A DNA stretch of 9,893 nt from Pleionea sp041591085 (GTDB lineage Bacteria > Pseudomonadota > Gammaproteobacteria > Enterobacterales > Kangiellaceae): contig JBFHSP010000108.1 in the NCBI GenBank assembly GCA_041591085.1, positions 1 through 9,893 of the forward strand. The letters are read 5' to 3'. A program made the position numbers and the translations under genes. Positions 5,739 to 9,893 of the stretch are shown here, piece by piece (positions within the stretch are counted from its first letter, which is position 1; the number at the start of each line of letters is the position of its first letter). The notes beneath the pieces are model-generated. The model was not told where the DNA came from and searched no databases. It saw only the letters and a program-made list of their open reading frames with translations.

Positions 5739-6845
5739 ATGTGCGCAATGCAAAGAAACACCACGCCTTGTTACTACGCTGACTACCTCCAACTGGACAA
5801 GTTACTTGATGCTCAGCATCCTGTAAGCCCCAATTATGGAAATGAAGCTCATGAAGAAATGCTGTTTATTGTCGTTCATCAAGCTTATGAACTATGGTTT
5901 AAACAAATATTGCATGAACTTCACTCAATTCATAAGGAAGTAAACACCAATAAAATTCCAGAAAAGGCGTTAGGAAGAGTTGTTGGCAGACTAGAGCGAA
6001 TTGCTAAAATTCAAGAGTTACTGATCCAACAAATTTCCGTTATGGAAACCATGACTCCGCTCGACTTTTTAGACTTTCGCGATTACTTAGTCCCGGCATC
6101 GGGATTTCAAAGTATCCAGTTTAAGGAAATAGAAATACTATTAGGTCTGAAATCTAAATATAGAATCAATTTTGACCAAGAGTCATTTTATAAGCGCCTT
6201 AATGAAAAGGATCGCACGCACCTGCAACGATTAGAAAACGAACCTTCTCTGTTTGATGCCGTTGATGAATGGCTTAAAAGAATGCCCTTTTTCGAATATG
6301 GTGCATTTAAGTTTTGGGATTCTTATAAAGCTACTATCGATAACATGCTCGACCGCGATCAATCGATCATTGAAAATAACGATTATCTAAGCGAAGCTGA
6401 TAAGTCGTTCCAATTAAAAGACTTAGAGTCTACCCGCGCTAGTTTTGACGCTTTACTCGATCCAAAACAGTTCGAACTACATCGAGCAGAAGGTAAGTTT
6501 CGATTCAGTCACCAAGCTATGTTGGGAGCAGTATTCATTAATCTATATCGCGATGAGCCGATGCTGCAATTGCCATTCAAGCTCTTAACTACTTTATTGG
6601 AAATAGATGAACATTTTACCACCTGGCGTTATCGCCATGTGATTATGGTTCAGCGCATGCTTGGTTCAAAAATTGGCACTGGAGGCTCTTCAGGTTCCGA
6701 TTATTTACGACAAACCACAGAAAATAATCGATTCTTTAAAGACCTATTCAATCTATCGACGTTTTTACTTCCTCGCTCAGAACTACCTGAGCTTCCAACG
6801 GAGATAACTAAAGCAATGAATTATTACTTTAATCCGGAACAATAA
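5739..6845 (+). CDS. kynA: Tryptophan 2,3-dioxygenase (long, eukaryote-like form)
   Basis: Heme enzyme that opens the indole ring of L-tryptophan with O2 to give N-formylkynurenine, the first step of the kynurenine pathway, in the cytosol. At 368 aa it is longer than the roughly 280-300 aa bacterial enzymes of known structure and nearer the animal enzymes. The active-site helix NEAHEEMLFIVVHQAYELWF contains the distal H47. R114 in DFRDYL is the expected carboxylate-binding arginine, and SGFQSIQF follows. H300 in TWRYRHV is the predicted proximal heme ligand, followed by MLGSKIGTGGSSG (T314 contacts substrate in relatives). Residues about 140-250 form the longer middle section. The ATG at 5739 has AAGAG 6 nt upstream; a second ATG at 5748 is spaced too far. 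No other kynurenine-pathway gene is in the window. The gene ends in its own terminator, so it is probably monocistronic. Confidence 0.95.
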   Translation: MCAMQRNTTPCYYADYLQLDKLLDAQHPVSPNYGNEAHEEMLFIVVHQAYELWFKQILHELHSIHKEVNTNKIPEKALGRVVGRLERIAKIQELLIQQISVMETMTPLDFLDFRDYLVPASGFQSIQFKEIEILLGLKSKYRINFDQESFYKRLNEKDRTHLQRLENEPSLFDAVDEWLKRMPFFEYGAFKFWDSYKATIDNMLDRDQSIIENNDYLSEADKSFQLKDLESTRASFDALLDPKQFELHRAEGKFRFSHQAMLGAVFINLYRDEPMLQLPFKLLTTLLEIDEHFTTWRYRHVIMVQRMLGSKIGTGGSSGSDYLRQTTENNRFFKDLFNLSTFLLPRSELPELPTEITKAMNYYFNPEQ

Positions 6846-6870
6846 AAAAGGAGCCGAAGCTCCTTTTTTA
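6843..6870. terminator. Bidirectional rho-independent terminator between kynA and msrC
   Basis: TAAAAAAGGAGC (6843-6854) and GCTCCTTTTTTA (6859-6870) pair perfectly as a 12-bp stem with a CGAA tetraloop. The GGAGC core is followed by six T's on either strand, so it can terminate both convergent genes. The kynA stop codon TAA forms the base of the stem. Confidence 0.9.
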
Positions 6871-6889
6871 TCTTTACTGATTTTTAAAT

Positions 6890-7390
6890 TTAAAACTTAG
6901 TTGCTTTGACAAACGTTGCGACCAAAAGCTCAAAACCATTCAAATCTTCTTCGCTAAACCTGTTTTTGGTTGGACTGTCGATATCTAAAACGCCATAAAA
7001 CGCTCCAGATTGCGCAAAAATTGGAACAACAATCTCCGAATTTGAAGCACTATCACAGGCAATATGGCCGTCAAAACTATGAACATCATTAACCAAAATA
7101 CTTGTAGCGCTTGCAGCAACCGTCCCACAAACTCCTCGCCCAAACGGAATATCAACACACGCGACTTTTCCTTGAAATGGCCCCAACCTTAAATTACTTT
7201 CACTTGCCCGATAAAACCCGGCCCAGTTTAATTCAGGGATCGAATGGTAAATAAACGCAGCAGTTTGGCTCATATTGGTGACAGGATCATCACAGATAGA
7301 CAATAACCCTTCAAGTTGAGCTGAAAGACTTTGATAATATTGAGTTTTATTCTGCTGATAGGCAGTAAAATCGGTTGTTGTATCAAACAT
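6890..7390 (-). CDS. msrC: Free methionine-(R)-sulfoxide reductase (GAF-domain fRMsr)
   Basis: Reduces free L-methionine-(R)-sulfoxide to methionine in the cytosol, part of protection against oxidants. The 166-aa protein is a single GAF domain, close to E. coli MsrC (about 165 aa). Conserved blocks are ELNWAGFY (53-60), LGPFQGKVAC (69-78), GRGVCGT (84-90), FDGHIACDSASNSEIVVP (106-123) and GVLDIDSP (133-140). The three redox cysteines C78, C88 and C112 have the same spacing (10 and 24 residues) as C84, C94 and C118 of E. coli. This separates it from GAF sensor domains, which lack them. The ATG at 7388-7390 has only a weak GAAGA ribosome site about 8 nt upstream. It is convergent with kynA across a shared terminator and divergent from the asnS group. 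Confidence 0.94.
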   Translation of the reverse strand: MFDTTTDFTAYQQNKTQYYQSLSAQLEGLLSICDDPVTNMSQTAAFIYHSIPELNWAGFYRASESNLRLGPFQGKVACVDIPFGRGVCGTVAASATSILVNDVHSFDGHIACDSASNSEIVVPIFAQSGAFYGVLDIDSPTKNRFSEEDLNGFELLVATFVKATKF

Positions 7391-7583
7391 TGGGCAATCT
7401 TCGATTAATCAAAAAGAGCGAGGTTAATCACTATTTGATGATTAAACAAGCAGGATGCAACGTATTAGAAAATAATCTGGCGTTATATCGCTGTCAATTT
7501 AAGGTTGGCGCTGGCATTGCAGCAGCTCAAAAGGTAACATAGCGCGGTTTTAAGTGATAGCAGTCTAAAGTGGTTTCGATGTG

Positions 7584-7763
7584 ATGCATTCAAACGAAGT
7601 AACTTCTCCCTGTGTTGGTATCTGTCAAGTTAAAGACTCCAATATTGGTCCCGTATGTGTAGGGTGTCTGCGTACTGTTGAAGAAATTGCCTATTGGTCA
7701 CAAATGAACAACCAGCAAAAACAACGTGTTTTAGATCAAATTAAAAGTAGAGAGTTATCCTAG
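7584..7763 (+). CDS. DUF1289 family small cysteine-rich protein
   Basis: A small protein of 59 aa (60 if the adjacent GTG at 7581 is used). It has the DUF1289 signature: TSPCVGICQ, then a short loop, then CVGCLRTVEEIAYW. Four cysteines in the pattern C-X3-C-X10-C-X2-C suggest a metal or iron-sulfur site, but the family's function is unknown; E. coli YdhL is a relative. The C-terminal part (about residues 37-59) is a charged helix, NNQQKQRVLDQIKSREL. The start is uncertain because GTG (7581) and ATG (7584) are adjacent and neither has a clear ribosome site; ATG is preferred by codon type. Its stop TAG at 7761-7763 overlaps the asnS ribosome site and the gap to asnS is 10 nt, so the two are probably co-transcribed. 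Confidence 0.85.
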   Translation: MHSNEVTSPCVGICQVKDSNIGPVCVGCLRTVEEIAYWSQMNNQQKQRVLDQIKSRELS

Positions 7764-7773
7764 GAGATATTCA

Positions 7774-9171
7774 ATGACTCACCTGAGCATCGTCGATTTT
7801 CTGGCAGGAAAAGCCCCTGTCGGCTCAGAAACCACCATTAAAGGTTGGGTAAGAACAAAAAAAGATTCCAAAGGTGGATTCTCATTTATAAATCTGCACG
7901 ACGGTACATGTTTTGCGACTATGCAAGTGGTTGCCGATGAGTCTTTGAATAATTATCAAGATGTATTAAAACTGACCACAGGTTGTTCTATTTCAGTGAC
8001 CGGCATTGTCGTTCAGTCACAAGGTCAAGGACAATCTTATGAAATGCAAGCTAAGTCACTTGAAGTATTAGGATGGGTCGATGATCCTGCTACCTACCCT
8101 ATCCAGCCTAAGCCACATACTATGGAATTCTTACGTGAAAATGCTCACCTAAGAGCCAGAACCAACCTGATCGGCGCTATGACTCGGGTAAGAAACTGCT
8201 TAGCTCAAGCTATCCACCGCTTTCATTATGAGCAAGGATTTAACTGGATCCATACGCCAATTATTACCGCCTCCGATGCTGAAGGTGCTGGCGAAATGTT
8301 TCGAGTGTCCACGCTCGATCAGCAAAATTTACCTCTAACCGATAAAGGTCAAATAGATTACTCAAAGGACTTTTTTGGTCGAGAGTCTTTTTTAACCGTA
8401 TCAGGGCAGTTAAACGTAGAAACCTATTGTTTGGCACTTTCAAAAGTCTATACTTTTGGCCCAACTTTCAGAGCAGAAAATTCTAATACCAGCAGGCATT
8501 TAGCTGAGTTTTGGATGGTAGAACCTGAAGTTGCTTTTGCTGATTTAGCCGATAACGCCACACTCGCACAGCAACTATTGCAATACATTTTTAAAGCCGT
8601 TCTTAACGAAAGAGCCGATGATATGGCCTTTTTCCAACAACGAGTCGATAAAACTTGTATTCAGCGGTTGGAGCAAATAGTTAATCAAGATTTTGAGCGG
8701 ATGGATTACACCGAAGCCGTTAAAATACTTAAAAACACCAATAAAAAGTTCGAGTTTCCTGTTGAATGGGGTATCGACTTACAATCTGAGCACGAGCGTT
8801 ACTTAGCTGAGGAACATGTAGGTCGCCCTGTCGTTCTGATGAACTATCCAAAAGACATTAAAGCTTTTTATATGCGAATGAACGATGACGGTAAAACCGT
8901 AGCTGCAATGGACGTTTTAGCTCCTGGTATTGGCGAAATTATTGGTGGTAGTCAACGCGAAGAACGCTTGGATGTTTTAGATGCGCGAATTGAAGAAATG
9001 GGCTTACCTAAAGAAAACTACTGGTGGTATCGCGATTTGCGTCGTTATGGCACCGTACCGCATTCCGGCTTTGGATTAGGCTTTGAAAGAACCGTAGCTT
9101 ACGCAACCGGTATTGGAAATGTAAGAGATGTGATTCCATTTCCAAGAACTCCGAAAAACGCAGATTTCTAG
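7774..9171 (+). CDS. asnS: Asparaginyl-tRNA synthetase
   Basis: Charges tRNA-Asn with asparagine using ATP; cytosolic, class IIb aminoacyl-tRNA synthetase. It is 465 aa, against 466 in E. coli. The N-terminal anticodon-binding OB fold spans about residues 15-100 (TIKGWVRTKKDSKGGFSFI). The catalytic core follows from about 125. Class II motif 2 is FGPTFRAENSNTSRHLAEFW (228-247, with FRAE at 232-235), and motif 3 is GFGLGFERTV (432-441). The FRAENSNTSRHLAEF segment distinguishes it from aspartyl- and lysyl-tRNA synthetases. AGGAG at 7762-7766 lies 7 nt before the ATG. It sits between the DUF1289 gene and a flavin reductase gene with gaps of 10 and 12 nt, a probable operon. Its presence suggests Asn-tRNA is made directly. 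Confidence 0.98.
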   Translation: MTHLSIVDFLAGKAPVGSETTIKGWVRTKKDSKGGFSFINLHDGTCFATMQVVADESLNNYQDVLKLTTGCSISVTGIVVQSQGQGQSYEMQAKSLEVLGWVDDPATYPIQPKPHTMEFLRENAHLRARTNLIGAMTRVRNCLAQAIHRFHYEQGFNWIHTPIITASDAEGAGEMFRVSTLDQQNLPLTDKGQIDYSKDFFGRESFLTVSGQLNVETYCLALSKVYTFGPTFRAENSNTSRHLAEFWMVEPEVAFADLADNATLAQQLLQYIFKAVLNERADDMAFFQQRVDKTCIQRLEQIVNQDFERMDYTEAVKILKNTNKKFEFPVEWGIDLQSEHERYLAEEHVGRPVVLMNYPKDIKAFYMRMNDDGKTVAAMDVLAPGIGEIIGGSQREERLDVLDARIEEMGLPKENYWWYRDLRRYGTVPHSGFGLGFERTVAYATGIGNVRDVIPFPRTPKNADF

Positions 9172-9183
9172 AAAGGATAAATT

Positions 9184-9759
9184 ATGAGCGCTAAACTCGT
9201 TGTATTTTCAGGCAGCTTACGCAAAGACTCCTACAATAAAAAACTAGCGCGGATTTGTGCCAAAATGGCCGAATCTGCGGGCGCTGAAGTTGACTTTATC
9301 GATCTTAATGAATTATCGATGCCGTTATATAATGAAGACATGGAATCTACTCAAGGAATCGACTCTAATGCGTTGTTATTCAAGGAAAAACTCAACTCAG
9401 CTGATGGCTTTATTATCACTTCACCAGAATATAACGGTTCTTACTCTGGAGCATTAAAAAATGCGATTGATTGGGCTTCAAGACAAGCTGAAGGTGAGTC
9501 CATGTTGCAGTCTTTCCGCGGCAAATACGCAATCATTCTGGCCACATCTCCTGGCGCTTTCGGTGGTCTAAGAGGACTTAGTCAATTACGTTTATTATTA
9601 AGTGGATTAGGCACGACTCTTTTGGCTGATCAAATTGCTATTCCTAAAGCACAAGAGGCCTTCCATTCCAAAAATGATGAATTTACCAGTGAAAAACGCG
9701 CTGAATCAGTGCAAAAACTGGTGACTCGGTTAATTTCAACTATTATCAAGCTCAAATAG
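9184..9759 (+). CDS. NAD(P)H-dependent FMN reductase family protein (flavodoxin-like fold)
   Basis: A 191-aa flavoprotein of the NADPH-dependent FMN reductase family, which includes chromate/quinone reductases such as ChrR/YieF and azoreductases; it probably binds FMN and passes electrons from NAD(P)H to a quinone, flavin or other acceptor. The phosphate-binding loop is GSLRKDSYN (10-18), and the family hallmark SPEYNGSYSGALKNAIDW is at 80-97. A glycine-rich TSPGAFGGLRG segment (121-131) also contacts flavin in relatives. No signal peptide or membrane segment is seen. The ribosome site AAAGGA lies 7-8 nt before the ATG, 12 nt after the asnS stop, so it is likely the third gene of the DUF1289-asnS operon. 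The physiological substrate cannot be read from the sequence. Confidence 0.9.
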   Translation: MSAKLVVFSGSLRKDSYNKKLARICAKMAESAGAEVDFIDLNELSMPLYNEDMESTQGIDSNALLFKEKLNSADGFIITSPEYNGSYSGALKNAIDWASRQAEGESMLQSFRGKYAIILATSPGAFGGLRGLSQLRLLLSGLGTTLLADQIAIPKAQEAFHSKNDEFTSEKRAESVQKLVTRLISTIIKLK

Positions 9760-9812
9760 ATTTAAATGCGCCTAAATATATTTTGGGCGATCGATTAAGC
9801 AAAGGGGATTCA

Positions 9813-9893
9813 ATGGCTATTGATCGTAATTTTGTCAGCGATATGGATAAATTTTTAAATTCACTTAAGTCTAATCCCCTTTCGCCTGCTCAA
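9813..9893 (+). CDS. Start of a small protein, cut by the right edge (possibly CBU_0585 family)
   Basis: An ATG at 9813 with a strong ribosome site (AAAGGGGA at 9801-9808, 4 nt gap) opens a frame that runs to the window end without a stop. The 27 visible residues begin MAIDRNFVSDMDKFL and end in NPLSPAQ, a polar, probably helical segment. The pattern Asn-(Phe/Tyr)-Val-Ser-(Asp/Glu)-x-Asp-x-Phe-Leu reminds me of the small CBU_0585-type proteins of gammaproteobacteria, of unknown function. This is recalled resemblance, not a search result. It lies 53 nt after the FMN reductase gene, with no terminator between them. Confidence 0.6.
   Translation, partial: MAIDRNFVSDMDKFLNSLKSNPLSPAQ

Noticed and set aside
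7438..7542. A 34-codon open frame starting ATG ATT AAA in the msrC-DUF1289 gap
   Set aside because: It has no properly spaced ribosome site (the nearest GAGG is about 15 nt upstream) and no recognised motif. Its length is within chance expectation in a 190-bp gap, and I cannot support it as a gene.
9769..9789. Hairpin CGCCTAAA / TTTGGGCG after the FMN reductase gene
   Set aside because: The 8-bp stem includes a wobble pair and is not followed by a T-run, so it is not a convincing terminator. The genes on either side may be co-transcribed.

Overview
This window is ordinary core chromosome of a gammaproteobacterium with a fairly AT-rich genome. The evidence is an sdhCDAB cluster divergent from a type II citrate synthase gene, with SdhA and SdhD matching the E. 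coli proteins in length and active-site numbering. Genus cannot be settled from the sequence. A marine lineage is only a guess. I see no insertion sequence, phage gene, CRISPR array, tRNA or rRNA.

Layout from left to right. (1) Positions 1-2812, minus strand: sdhC, sdhD, sdhA and the N-terminal third of sdhB, which runs off the left edge. The first three genes overlap or abut and are probably translationally coupled. (2) Positions 2813-3166: a 354-bp divergent control region with good sigma70-type promoters for sdh (leftward) and gltA (rightward). Each -35 element overlaps a copy of the same 12-bp sequence, part of a palindrome of form ACAAAT-GG-ATTTGT. A separate 10-bp inverted repeat overlaps the gltA -35. 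(3) gltA, followed by an 18-bp perfect hairpin that serves as a terminator for both strands. (4) On the minus strand, a cytosolic AAA ATPase of the ExeA/GspA type, closest in my judgement to the ATPases of exosortase/PEP-CTERM polysaccharide loci, but with no such locus in view. (5) Divergent from it, a long, animal-like tryptophan 2,3-dioxygenase gene ending in a second two-way hairpin terminator. (6) On the minus strand, a free methionine-(R)-sulfoxide reductase (msrC). (7) On the plus strand, a tight run of genes: a small four-cysteine DUF1289 protein, asnS, an NAD(P)H-dependent FMN reductase, and the start of a further small protein cut by the right edge.

How they fit together: sdh and gltA are TCA-cycle genes read from one shared control region, so their expression is probably coordinated there. 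The remaining genes are housekeeping or stress-related (tRNA charging, repair of oxidised methionine, flavin reduction, tryptophan breakdown) and form no evident joint pathway. I found no convincing undescribed system. The points most worth checking are the paired palindromes in the sdh/gltA region, the orphan exosortase-type ATPase, and the eukaryote-like tryptophan dioxygenase. Three gene starts (sdhC GTG, sdhD ATG, ATPase GTG) needed individual judgement.
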